In this document: positions 45,848 through 53,021 of the stretch, one piece after another
Layout: every line of letters starts with the position of its first letter
Position numbering within the stretch: position 1 is the first letter of the stretch
Assembly: GCF_036865545.1 (NCBI RefSeq)
Contig: NZ_CP142208.1
Span: 1,302,001-1,366,000 of the forward strand
Direction: 5' to 3'
Source of the DNA: Erwinia sp. E_sp_B01_1
GTDB taxonomy: Bacteria > Pseudomonadota > Gammaproteobacteria > Enterobacterales > Enterobacteriaceae
Length of the DNA: 64,000 nucleotides
Program-made: the position numbers and the translations under genes
Notes under the pieces: model-generated
What the model saw: the letters and a program-made list of their open reading frames with translations, nothing else
Database searches by the model: none
What the model was told of the DNA's origin: nothing

Positions 45848-46612
45848 CTATTTGCCTGCCGCTGCGGCGGCGCCTTTATTCTTTTTGCCGGGTTTAAGCA
45901 GGAGCACCACAAAAGCAATTAACAGCAGGCCAGCAAACAGAGAGAAGACCCATTTCACGGTGGAATATTGATCCGGAGAGAGCTGGAAAGGCCCCATCTG
46001 CACCACTTCAATGCGATCTTCATAGGTTTGCGCAGGCACAAAAACGATAGCTAAATCTTTATCCGTTTTTCCCGCCAGACCGGGGATGCTGGTGGCCACC
46101 AACCGGCGGATCCGGGGTTCAATGCTGTCCGGATCGAGATTGCTGTGGTATTTGATAAAAACCGAAGCCGAAGCCGGTTGAACAGGTTCACCGGGAGCAA
46201 GCCTTTCAGGCAGAACCACATGGACGCGAGCCACCACTACGCCATCAATCTGTGCCAGGGTGGATTCCACTTCCTGTGACAGGGCATAGATATAGCGGGC
46301 ACGCTCCTCCATTGGGCTGGAGATCACCCCACTTTTCTGGAAAACTTCGCCAAGGTTGGTCCGGGCTTTACGGGGCAATCCTGCCGAGTCCAGAATGTTC
46401 ACGCTTCGTTCAATGTTTTTTGCCTCCACTGACACCGAAATCCCGGCTTTTTCGATCAGCTTATCCGCCGGGATCTGATGCTGGTTCAGCTCTGCGATAA
46501 TGTCATTGGCATCATTTTCAGCCAGACCACTGAACAGCACGGTTTTATCACCGCAGCCGGTCAGCACCAGCACCAGCGACAGCGTCGCCAACATATTCAC
46601 AAGCGTTTTCAT
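45848..46612 (-). CDS. hrcJ: HrcJ, inner-membrane ring lipoprotein (SctJ)
   Basis: The 254-residue protein has a lipobox LVLTGC at the end of the signal peptide, then LFSGLAENDANDIIAELNQHQIPADK (first ring-building motif) and GLPRKARTNLGEVFQKSGVISSPMEERARYIYALSQEVESTL. A C-terminal membrane helix (WVFSLFAGLLLIAFVVLLL) and a Lys/Ala tail follow. It forms the periplasmic inner ring with HrpQ. It is 8 bp downstream of hrpB. Confidence 0.95.
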   Translation of the reverse strand: MKTLVNMLATLSLVLVLTGCGDKTVLFSGLAENDANDIIAELNQHQIPADKLIEKAGISVSVEAKNIERSVNILDSAGLPRKARTNLGEVFQKSGVISSPMEERARYIYALSQEVESTLAQIDGVVVARVHVVLPERLAPGEPVQPASASVFIKYHSNLDPDSIEPRIRRLVATSIPGLAGKTDKDLAIVFVPAQTYEDRIEVVQMGPFQLSPDQYSTVKWVFSLFAGLLLIAFVVLLLKPGKKNKGAAAAAGK

Positions 46613-46620
46613 GATGTGGG

Positions 46621-46992
46621 CTACTGTAAGTTAGTCAATTTATCGATGCTCTGTACGCCTTTGGCGACAATTTTGGCATTCATTAAATTTTCGATGTAAT
46701 AATTTGAGAGCGCAGCATTAGCCTGGCTGAATTCTAATAAATTCGAAGATCGTGAGGCTTTTTGTAAATCCTGATAGGTCTCTTTTCTTTCCCGTTCATT
46801 ATTATTCAGCGTGCTGGCGAGGCCGGAAAGGAAATTAGTTGTTTGAGCAGGTGCAGAAACTTTTTCGACTTTCGGTTCTTCTTTCAGTTGCGCGGAAAAG
46901 AAATCAATGTCGTTTTGAGCAGGTTGCGCTATCGACGTTTGATCGGCCAGATCGGGCTGGGTTAACCCGGATTGTGAGGAGGCTATTTTCAT
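46621..46992 (-). CDS. hrpB: HrpB, inner rod protein (SctI)
   Basis: The product has 123 residues. The N-terminal half is polar and disordered. The C-terminal half is helical (LLEFSQANAALSNYYIENLMNAKIVAKGVQSIDKLTNLQ), as in SctI proteins that polymerise at the pilus base. It is the second gene of the hrpA operon. There is no hrpZ between hrpA and hrpB, unlike P. syringae. Confidence 0.87.
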   Translation of the reverse strand: MKIASSQSGLTQPDLADQTSIAQPAQNDIDFFSAQLKEEPKVEKVSAPAQTTNFLSGLASTLNNNERERKETYQDLQKASRSSNLLEFSQANAALSNYYIENLMNAKIVAKGVQSIDKLTNLQ

Positions 46993-47071
46993 GGCGATTT
47001 GCTCGTACGGAAGAGAAACGTGGTGAGATAATCCTCGCGGGCCGGGGCATAAGCCCGCAAGGAAGGCGAAA

Positions 47072-47302
47072 CTAGTACTGAATTTTCACCTGAGCTGCTG
47101 CAGAACCCGCTTTGCTGGCGCTGTCTGCAATACCGTTCATTTTGTTGTTCTGAGCATCCAGCTTGGCTTTATCAACCATATCCTGTTGCATCTGGCCCTG
47201 AACATCCTGCATTTGAGACATAAAGCTTGCGCCATCAGTTGCACTTTCCATTTTCGTTGCTGCTGCGGCCGTGTTTGAAATACCACTTGAGATTGCAGAC
47301 AT
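47072..47302 (-). CDS. hrpA: HrpA, Hrp pilin (SctF)
   Basis: The small alanine/glutamine-rich helical protein of 76 residues has no cysteine or tryptophan. It has a Ser/Ala-rich start and the C-terminal helix MVDKAKLDAQNNKMNGIADSASKAGSAAAQVKIQY. This is the pattern of Hrp pilins, which polymerise into the long pilus that crosses the plant cell wall. AGGAG lies before ATG 47302 and a hrp box at 47351-47378. Pilin sequences diverge fast under host recognition. Confidence 0.88.
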   Translation of the reverse strand: MSAISSGISNTAAAATKMESATDGASFMSQMQDVQGQMQQDMVDKAKLDAQNNKMNGIADSASKAGSAAAQVKIQY

Positions 47303-47350
47303 ATGTCGCTCCTGATTAATAGGTTAATGAATATCAGCGTATTCATAAGT

Positions 47351-47378
47351 TAAGTGGGTGGTGAATTCAAAGGGTTCC
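47351..47378 (-). promoter_or_regulatory. hrp box of the hrpA operon
   Basis: On the minus strand GGAACC (47378-47373), fifteen bases, CCACTTA (47357-47351). It lies 48 bp before hrpA and drives hrpA-hrpB-hrcJ-hrpD-hrpE. Confidence 0.93.
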
Positions 47379-47429
47379 AAAATTATTTATTTTTTTTAGG
47401 AACGCAGCGTAAAAAGGACGTTGCCTGCT

Positions 47430-48350
47430 TCAGGCCACAATATTCAGTAATTTTATGCGGTGATAAAGCGTGCGTCGTGGAATACCCAACTCATGTACCA
47501 CATCATCAATTTTATGGCCGTGACGATGCAGACAATCTTTAATCAGGCTGCGCTCAATACGGCGTAATCTCTCTTTTAACAGCGTCGCTTCGCCCTCACC
47601 TGAAGTGATGTTGCACAGCGGTGGCAGTTGGAGGACATGACGTTCTGCAGCGGCTTTAAGTTCACGGATATTCCCCGGCCAGCTATGCAGCAGCAGCGCT
47701 TCATCCAGCGCCAGCGAGCGGGCAGGCACTGCCTGTTGCAGGCGCATTGCCGCTTCCTGAGTAAACCGCCGGAACAGCGGAATAATCAGCTCGGCATGAT
47801 CGCGCACCGTGGGCGTTTCAATTTTGATGGTGGAGAGACGAAAATAGAGATCCCTGCGGAAGCGTCCCTGTTCCACCAGGTCAACCAGCGGCGTTTGCGA
47901 TGCGGCAATCACACGCAGATCCAGCTGCACAGGCTGCGTGGAGCCCAGGCGGTGAATGGCTCGGGTTTCCAGCACGCGCAATAATTTGGCCTGAAGGATC
48001 AACGGCATACTGTCAATTTCATCCAGAAACAGGATCCCTTTATCAGAGGCTTCTATATAGCCAGCCCGGGCATGGCTGGCCCCGGTATACGCTCCGGCCA
48101 TTACCCCAAACAGCTCGCTTTCGGCAAGGTTTTCGGGAATAGCGGCACAATTCACCGGCACCAGCGGGCCTTTAACGCCGGAAAGCTGATAGATACGACG
48201 GGTCAGCGTGTCTTTTCCGGTACCCGTTTCTCCTTCCAGCAGAAGGTCAACTTTCAGTGGGGCCAGCGTATTAACCATAGGATGCAGCCTGGCATGTATG
48301 TCTCCTGTAGGCAGCTCAATCTTGTCGGTTTTATCACTTGCCGTAAGCAT
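47430..48350 (-). CDS. hrpS: HrpS, sigma-54 enhancer-binding protein
   Basis: The product has 306 residues. There is no receiver domain. The AAA+ domain has Walker A GETGTGKD, the sigma-54 contact loop GAYTGA, Walker B GILFLDEID and RRDLYFRLS. The C-terminal Fis-type HTH is KIDDVVHELGIPRRTLYHRIK. It activates the sigma-54 promoter of hrpL at 30206-30220. Only one such protein is present, not an HrpR/HrpS pair, which is the Erwinia condition. ATG 48350 follows AGGAGA. It lies between the hrpA operon and a divergent harpin gene. Confidence 0.93.
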   Translation of the reverse strand: MLTASDKTDKIELPTGDIHARLHPMVNTLAPLKVDLLLEGETGTGKDTLTRRIYQLSGVKGPLVPVNCAAIPENLAESELFGVMAGAYTGASHARAGYIEASDKGILFLDEIDSMPLILQAKLLRVLETRAIHRLGSTQPVQLDLRVIAASQTPLVDLVEQGRFRRDLYFRLSTIKIETPTVRDHAELIIPLFRRFTQEAAMRLQQAVPARSLALDEALLLHSWPGNIRELKAAAERHVLQLPPLCNITSGEGEATLLKERLRRIERSLIKDCLHRHGHKIDDVVHELGIPRRTLYHRIKLLNIVA

Positions 48351-48547
48351 ATTTTCTCCTGTCTTCCCGCAGACGAATTTTTACAAATTCACGTTACAAC
48401 CTGATGCGAAATAAGAGACGAAACAGCGCGATCCCGATGCGCAGATGACCCGCTGTTAACCTTCAATTTCATTTACTATTTACCAGTGCGCACGGCGGCG
48501 GCTATCAGTTTCCTCTGAACTTGTTGTGAGGATCTCCGTGCTGCAAC

Positions 48548-48563
48548 GTAGGGAAATCCCTAC
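48548..48563. promoter_or_regulatory. Perfect 7-2-7 palindrome in the hrpS-harpin intergenic region
   Basis: GTAGGGAAATCCCTAC has two exact 7-bp halves separated by two bases. It lies 198 bp upstream of hrpS. The geometry suits a dimer of a NarL-family regulator such as HrpY. Its function is inferred. Confidence 0.5.
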
Positions 48564-48608
48564 AAAAAAACAGTATGTCGATGAAAATTAGATGTAAATA
48601 GATGCATT

Positions 48609-48649
48609 ATTTAGATTGCTAATCGTTAAGGTTTTGTAATTTAGATTGC
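48609..48649. repeat. Direct repeats ATTTAGATTGC spaced 30 bp
   Basis: ATTTAGATTGC occurs at 48609-48619 and 48639-48649, exact copies three helical turns apart, between the palindrome and the harpin hrp box. They may be binding sites for one regulator on one DNA face. Confidence 0.5.
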
Positions 48650-48677
48650 AGAAATAACTGGTTTATTTCTGCGGAAT

Positions 48678-48705
48678 GGAACTCTCGTCCCGAACCAGCC
48701 ACCTA
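48678..48705 (+). promoter_or_regulatory. hrp box of the harpin gene
   Basis: GGAACT at 48678-48683, fifteen bases, CCACCTA at 48699-48705. One base differs from consensus. It lies about 75 bp before the harpin start. Confidence 0.9.
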
Positions 48706-48779
48706 TCTCCTGATAAGCCTGACAGCGATCCTGAAGGGCTGATTCTCAGATCGACTCATTTCAATGACTGGAGGTGCCT

Positions 48780-49484
48780 GTGAATGGTATGAAAATTGGT
48801 GGCGGTGCTGGCGGCGGATCGATTGGCGGGCTGGAGAGTGTTGTCGGCAAGTTTACCGATGCCGCTAAAAAGCCCGAAACGAATACCGGCGGCGCAGAAA
48901 AAGGCGGCAACAGCCCGCTGAATTTTGGCGCAAGTGCGTTGAGTAAAGTTGCCGACCAGGGCGTGCAGTTTGGCAGCCAGGGCGGAGGCGTTTCCAAACT
49001 GGCGAACTCCAGCAGCGGTAGCGAAGGCGGTCAGGGGGTAGGGAGTGGTGACAGCAACAGCGCCATGAACAACATTACCCAATTGCTGAACGCCATCGTG
49101 CAATTGCTGAAAGGTCAGAGCGGAGAGGAGAGCGGCAAAACCGGTAACGATGCCAGCAGCGGCAATGGCAGCGGCAGCCAGGGCACGCAAAACGCCTCGG
49201 ACAGCGGTGATATGCTGACGCAGCTGATGGAAATGATTAAGAAAATGCTGGGGCAATCCTCTGAGGGATCTGAGGGTACCGGCCAGTCAGGTACGGGTGG
49301 CAGCGGCGCTTCTTCTCCAACTGCGCAGAGCAGCAAGGGGTCTGAGGAGAGCAGCCAGGACAGCAACGGGCTGGCAGGTAAACTGGGCGGTGCGCTACAG
49401 ATGTTGGGCCTGGGTGCCATTCTCTCTGCACTGCAGGGAAGTGGAGCCACGGGCGCGCAGGGCGGTGGTGAAAGCAGCAAATAG
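48780..49484 (+). CDS. Short glycine/serine-rich harpin
   Basis: The product has 234 residues from GTG 48780, five bases after GGAGG; ATG 48789 is an alternative. It is very rich in Gly, Ser, Gln and Ala, with no cysteine or tryptophan, as in harpins, which are heat-stable secreted elicitors. Two short amphipathic helices stand out in the loops of low complexity: NNITQLLNAIVQLLKGQ (about residues 97-113) and DMLTQLMEMIKKMLGQ (about 140-155). The pattern recalls Xanthomonas Hpa1 more than Erwinia HrpN, whose long C-terminal domain is missing. It occupies the place of hrpN beside hrpS, has its own hrp box and ends at a terminator. The harpin class is likely; orthology to hrpN is not shown. Confidence 0.75.
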   Translation: MNGMKIGGGAGGGSIGGLESVVGKFTDAAKKPETNTGGAEKGGNSPLNFGASALSKVADQGVQFGSQGGGVSKLANSSSGSEGGQGVGSGDSNSAMNNITQLLNAIVQLLKGQSGEESGKTGNDASSGNGSGSQGTQNASDSGDMLTQLMEMIKKMLGQSSEGSEGTGQSGTGGSGASSPTAQSSKGSEESSQDSNGLAGKLGGALQMLGLGAILSALQGSGATGAQGGGESSK

Positions 49485-49539
49485 CGCTCTCTTCTCCGGT
49501 CATCATTTTGAAAAGGAACTGACCGGAGGGTGACCAGGC

Positions 49540-49568
49540 GGGCGATGGTAAATCGCCCTCTTTTTTTT
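49540..49568 (+). terminator. Intrinsic terminator after the harpin gene
   Basis: GGGCGAT pairs with ATCGCCC around GGTAA, followed by TC and eight T. It lies only 16 bp before the next gene on the same strand. Confidence 0.88.
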
Positions 49569-49583
49569 ATGACGGGAGATTCT

Positions 49584-50498
49584 ATGCCGCATCATAACCT
49601 GAGCGCCAGGCCGGCCCATTCATCCCACCGCAGCCAGCGAGCGCATGAAACTGTCTCGCTGCCCGGTAAGCCAGGGCTTAAGGGGACACGCCACGGCTGC
49701 GCGCTGACGGTGACGGAAAGTCAGCAACAGATCCTGAAAAAAGCCAACAAGGCGATTGAGGATACCTGGAAAGCGCTGGATAAAGGATCGGCCAACCAGT
49801 TGCATGACGTGATTTATACCCGTGGCGACGTGGTGAAAAGAACCGTTGCGGTGCAGTCAACCCCTTACTCTGTGGACAATCAGGCCTGGAAAGCGGCCCA
49901 TTTTCGTGCCGGTAACTGCGGTGAGATGGCGGCGGTGAATGCGCTGATGCTGGCTTCATCAGGGATCAGTGAGCCCGTTGCGGTATGCCATGCTATCGAT
50001 GCCGATCATGGCTTTGTTATGGTGGGTGACCGTCGTGCCAACGGCCAGCGAATTTACTCCGATGCCTGGCCTCTGTATGGGCGTGCCGATATGGAGAGAA
50101 ACTATGACCTGTCAAAACATTACCGCATTGTGAAGGAGTATGCCCCCCAGGCTGCGGATCCGCAGATACGTGAGGCGTTGATTCACGGAGATAAGGCATC
50201 ACACAGCGATGTGGACAGGCTCTATCGTGATGAGATGCGGAGACGGGGGATGCCCATTTCTAAAGAGGATGCTCATTCGCTGAAGCATATTGCCCGACGT
50301 CACGGTGGGCAAAGTTATCAACAGCTACAGGCGTCCCGCAATATTAATATGTATTACCAGACAGGGGACGGGGAGGATGACGTCGAGTTAAGGCCTGAGA
50401 TGAAGCGATCGGTATATGAATCACGCCGTCGCAGGCAGGATGCGGCTACCAGGGGCGAGCTCAGGACCCTGCTGCATAATATTAACCGGGGTGTCTGA
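49584..50498 (+). CDS. Candidate type III effector with Cys-His-Asp catalytic triad
   Basis: The product has 304 residues from ATG 49584, preceded by GGGAG; an upstream GTG frame start lies before the terminator and is rejected. The first 40 residues are Ser/His/Arg-rich and disordered, like a secretion signal. The core has GNCGEMAAVNALML (Cys112), DADHGFVMVGD (His142) and RIYSDAWPLYG (Asp160). This is the order and spacing of papain/transglutaminase-fold enzymes and recalls the HopX/XopE (AvrPphE) effectors. A CesT-like chaperone gene follows 34 bp later. There is no signal peptide or membrane helix. Effector status is inferred from position and chaperone; enzyme class rests on the triad. 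Confidence 0.68.
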   Translation: MPHHNLSARPAHSSHRSQRAHETVSLPGKPGLKGTRHGCALTVTESQQQILKKANKAIEDTWKALDKGSANQLHDVIYTRGDVVKRTVAVQSTPYSVDNQAWKAAHFRAGNCGEMAAVNALMLASSGISEPVAVCHAIDADHGFVMVGDRRANGQRIYSDAWPLYGRADMERNYDLSKHYRIVKEYAPQAADPQIREALIHGDKASHSDVDRLYRDEMRRRGMPISKEDAHSLKHIARRHGGQSYQQLQASRNINMYYQTGDGEDDVELRPEMKRSVYESRRRRQDAATRGELRTLLHNINRGV

Positions 50499-50532
50499 GG
50501 CAAACCGCAAGCCGCTGTTTAAGGAGTCACAG

Positions 50533-50955
50533 ATGAGTGTTTCCCCACGTCTGAAAAATATATTGAGCCCACTCTGGCGTCAGATGAGAATCGATCCGCA
50601 GCTTCTGGAAGAGAGCAGCAGCTATGTTATGGAAATGGCTGATGGCGTAACGATACAATTTGAAGAAAGTCCGGCGGATTTTTTAACGCTGAGTTCCCTG
50701 ATCCCGATGCGGGCAGAAGATTTTACCGATGCCGCCACGCTGAATACGCTGTTGCAGTGTAATCTTCTTGGTCTGGCCCATCCGCCAGTCCTGACGGCAA
50801 CGCTGCCTGAACAACAACGGGTAGTGGTATGGGCACGTCAATCTTTCAGCCTGTTGGATACTCACGAGGTAACCGCTTTGTTTGAGCGTTTCGTCGGGCA
50901 GGTCGGGACGCTGCAGCACTTCCTCGCGCTTCCCTCTACAACTGAAACCGCATAA
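50533..50955 (+). CDS. CesT-type type III chaperone
   Basis: The acidic protein of 140 residues starts at ATG 50533, eight bases after AAGGAG. The layout is that of class I chaperones: N-terminal helix (PRLKNILSPLWRQM), strands in SYVMEMADGVTIQFEESP, the LNTLLQCNLLGLAHPPVLTATL helix-strand unit, RVVVWARQSFSLLD, and the closing helix ALFERFVGQVGTLQHFLA. It is probably the dedicated chaperone of the effector candidate just upstream, in the same way as dspE-dspF. It is not close to DspF in sequence. Confidence 0.78.
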   Translation: MSVSPRLKNILSPLWRQMRIDPQLLEESSSYVMEMADGVTIQFEESPADFLTLSSLIPMRAEDFTDAATLNTLLQCNLLGLAHPPVLTATLPEQQRVVVWARQSFSLLDTHEVTALFERFVGQVGTLQHFLALPSTTETA

Positions 50956-50958
50956 ATA

Positions 50959-50985
50959 AAAAGGGCCCGCTTCGGGGCCCTGAAA
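50959..50985. terminator. Bidirectional terminator between the chaperone and the 81-residue gene
   Basis: AGGGCCC-GCTTCG-GGGCCCT hairpin. The minus strand has TTTTTATTT after it and the plus strand has GAAATTTT. It serves both convergent genes. Confidence 0.8.
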
Positions 50986-50999
50986 TTTTCACCGTAAAG

Positions 51000-51245
51000 C
51001 TAATGAGGCTGATAAAAACCGGCTTCCATCATCTTCTCTCTGAACGCGTTGGCGATGACCCGGTTACCGCCGGTGACGGGATAAATGACATTATTGACCA
51101 CATCGTCAAGGTAATGCTCGCTGAACTCCTGAAAGGTGAGCTGAGAGCCCCCTTCATCATTAATGGCAATTGAGCCCCGGATATAGTCTCCAGCATTGTT
51201 GGCTTTCAGACTGTAGCGGCCCATGCAGCTGTTAATAGTGCTCAT
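51000..51245 (-). CDS. Unrecognised 81-residue protein at the edge of the Hrp cluster
   Basis: I do not recognise this protein. It is small, acidic and soluble-looking (SLKANNAGDYIRGSIAINDEGGSQLTFQEFSEHYLDDVVNNVIY), with one cysteine and no membrane helix or signal peptide. ATG 51245 follows AAGGAGAT, a strong ribosome-binding site, and a strong terminator lies after its stop, so it appears to be a real monocistronic gene. No hrp box was found upstream. The SQLTFQEFSEHYLDDV stretch resembles a helix-rich regulatory or chaperone motif only loosely. Confidence 0.6.
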   Translation of the reverse strand: MSTINSCMGRYSLKANNAGDYIRGSIAINDEGGSQLTFQEFSEHYLDDVVNNVIYPVTGGNRVIANAFREKMMEAGFYQPH

Positions 51246-51580
51246 AAGATCTCCTTGTTACGTCTGGAAAAGGTCATATCAAGTGAGTCCATAGCAATTG
51301 ACCTATCAAGTTTAGTCTTTGCCGGGGTCAAATTCTAAGAATGTTCTGTAAAGAAAATGCAGAGCGTGACCGCCGTCGCGAAAAAAATCAGCAAAAGTTA
51401 AATTGCATTTTAACTGCGCAATTAATTGATAAATAAAGATAATTTTCTTGTGGCCTCAATGGGCTGTACTGAGGGGATTAGCATGGGGTTCAGGGGCATA
51501 CGCGGCACGGCAAACAATCTTCTTCTATACTCAAGCTGGTACAACATAATGACTTTTTTACTGTGGCTAAGGAAAATGGA

Positions 51581-51664
51581 ATGAAGATTATTCTCTGGAT
51601 TATTGCGATTATTTTTATTGTAGGACTGCTGACGCTGACGGGTGTGTTTAAAGTTCTGTTCTGA
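51581..51664 (+). CDS. yohP: YohP-like small membrane protein
   Basis: The product has 27 residues: KIILWIIAIIFIVGLLTL followed by TGVFKVLF. This is nearly the same as E. coli YohP, a 27-residue inner-membrane protein, as I recall it. AAGGAAAA precedes the ATG. Below the usual length cut-off, it would be missed by many gene finders. E. coli YohP mRNA is known to localise to the membrane; the physiological role is unknown. Confidence 0.8.
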   Translation: MKIILWIIAIIFIVGLLTLTGVFKVLF

Positions 51665-51723
51665 CGGGACGTGGGTGGCAGTGGCAAACCGATTCACTGT
51701 CACCCTGACTGTATCGCCATCGT

Positions 51724-51927
51724 TCAGTCTGTGCTCTTACTCCTCTCAGGACGCCATTGCAGCATCTCCTGGTGTTTTTCAGCATCAACCCCGGCCCTGA
51801 ACAGTAAATCTCTTACCGAAATCCTGTTACCACACCGGATGCAAATGGCGCCGTGGTGATAACTCCCTGCACCGTTGATGATAAAAACAAACCTGTGTTC
51901 TCCGCATTTCCGGCATCGGATTCTCAT
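51724..51927 (-). CDS. Small zinc-ribbon protein
   Basis: The product has 67 residues. Two CxxC knuckles (RCRKCGEHRFVF and ICIRCGNRIS), about 20 residues apart, form a zinc ribbon. The C-terminus is a charged helix (GVDAEKHQEMLQWRPERS). It is similar to small uncharacterised zinc-binding proteins of enterobacteria. An AGGAGG ribosome-binding site lies upstream on the minus strand, in the sequence complementary to CTCCTCCTA. The function is unknown. Confidence 0.65.
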   Translation of the reverse strand: MRIRCRKCGEHRFVFIINGAGSYHHGAICIRCGNRISVRDLLFRAGVDAEKHQEMLQWRPERSKSTD

Positions 51928-52070
51928 ACCTGAAAACTCCCTCCTCCTAAGAAAATTTCTCTTAAGCTTATCAAATTACCGCTGATCAATGATAAGTATT
52001 ATTCACTAATAAATTAATGTGATGATAACCGTTAACAATGTGATCGGAGGGTGGAATGCGGTTTTTACAG

Positions 52071-52129
52071 CTTAAGGGGCGGCTGAAGCGATAAATCCCC
52101 CTGGTTTGTACAGGGTTTTACCCCTTAAG
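52071..52129. repeat. Nested inverted repeat upstream of pagP
   Basis: CTTAAGGGG (52071-52079) pairs with CCCCTTAAG (52121-52129). Inside, CCCTG (52099-52103) pairs with CAGGG (52111-52115). It could be a small RNA end or a cruciform-type element. The rest of the 520-bp gap before pagP is AT-rich, with no other gene seen. Confidence 0.4.
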
Positions 52130-52328
52130 AGAGTAATAAGCGTAAATAATATTGAATTCACACCTTAAACTCTTTTCGGGCCTGAACGGGCTGGGATAGC
52201 GGCATTATCGCTGGTGTTCCTAAGAGAAGTCCTGGTGATTTTACAGTGCTTCATTGTTATTATTTTCATCAGGATCCCTCTGTTTATGCCTGACTGGCTT
52301 GTTTATTAAGAGCAGCACAAGCAACTAC

Positions 52329-52360
52329 GTTAAGATCTGTTTAAGCGCGTTGTTTATAAT
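52329..52360 (+). promoter_or_regulatory. PhoP box and -10 element of pagP
   Basis: GTTAA-GATCT-GTTTA (52329-52343) is a PhoP direct repeat with 5-bp spacing and one mismatch. TATAAT (52355-52360) follows 11 bp later, the standard layout of PhoP-activated promoters. The gene is 89 bp downstream. pagP is PhoP/PhoQ-controlled in related bacteria. Confidence 0.7.
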
Positions 52361-52448
52361 GGCATAACCCTGGCGGGCAACAGCAAAATCAGTGCTGTGC
52401 CATGCAGGAGCAGATTTCTCAGTACCCTATGGAAGCGGTTGGAAAAAA

Positions 52449-53021
52449 GTGAAACAACTCAAACTTACCCTGACTTTAGTAACGCTGGCGGGTTTAAATT
52501 TTACTCAGACGGCTCAGGCAGCGACTTTTGTCAAAGGTCTTTCAAATACATGGAATGCTTTCAGTGACAATGTCAGTGAAACCTGGAACACTCCCGATAA
52601 TATCGATTTGTATGTGCCCGCAGTGACCTGGCATAACAGGCTGACTTACGATTCAGATAAAACCGATCGCTATAATGAGCGGCCCTGGGGCGCGGGCGGC
52701 GGTATTTCCCATTACGATGAGAAGGGTAACTGGAATGGCCTCTATCTGATGGCCTTTAAAGACTCCTATAATAAATGGGAGCCCTTTGGGGGGTATGGCT
52801 GGGAAAAGACCTGGCGACCGCTGGAAGATAAAAACTTCCGTCTTGGGTTGGGCTACACCGCCGGGATAACAGCGCGGGATAACTGGAACTATATACCCAT
52901 TCCAGCGGTGTTACCCCTGGCTTCAATAGGTTATAGCAGGGCGACCTTTCAGATGACTTATATTCCAGGAACTTACAATAATGGCAACGTCTATTTCGCC
53001 TGGTTCCGCTGGCAGTTTTAG
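52449..53021 (+). CDS. pagP: Lipid A palmitoyltransferase PagP
   Basis: The outer-membrane beta-barrel enzyme moves palmitate from phospholipids to lipid A. It has 190 residues from GTG 52449 ([17 protein letters not shown] signal peptide ending TAQAA). The amphipathic N-terminal helix [21 protein letters not shown] follows, then strands with [15 protein letters not shown] (catalytic-site His), [24 protein letters not shown] and the last strand [11 protein letters not shown] start at 52392 would put a non-signal extension in front. Its position before cspE matches E. coli. Confidence 0.93.
   Translation: MKQLKLTLTLVTLAGLNFTQTAQAATFVKGLSNTWNAFSDNVSETWNTPDNIDLYVPAVTWHNRLTYDSDKTDRYNERPWGAGGGISHYDEKGNWNGLYLMAFKDSYNKWEPFGGYGWEKTWRPLEDKNFRLGLGYTAGITARDNWNYIPIPAVLPLASIGYSRATFQMTYIPGTYNNGNVYFAWFRWQF

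Noticed and set aside
47303..47430. Frame at 47354-47542 between hrpA and hrpS
   Set aside because: It overlaps the 3' end of hrpS in antisense, starts inside the hrpA promoter region and shows no protein features.
49515..49536. GGAACT followed by CCAG as a hrp box for the effector candidate
   Set aside because: The spacing is 13 bp rather than 15 or 16 and the second block is CCAG, not CCAC.
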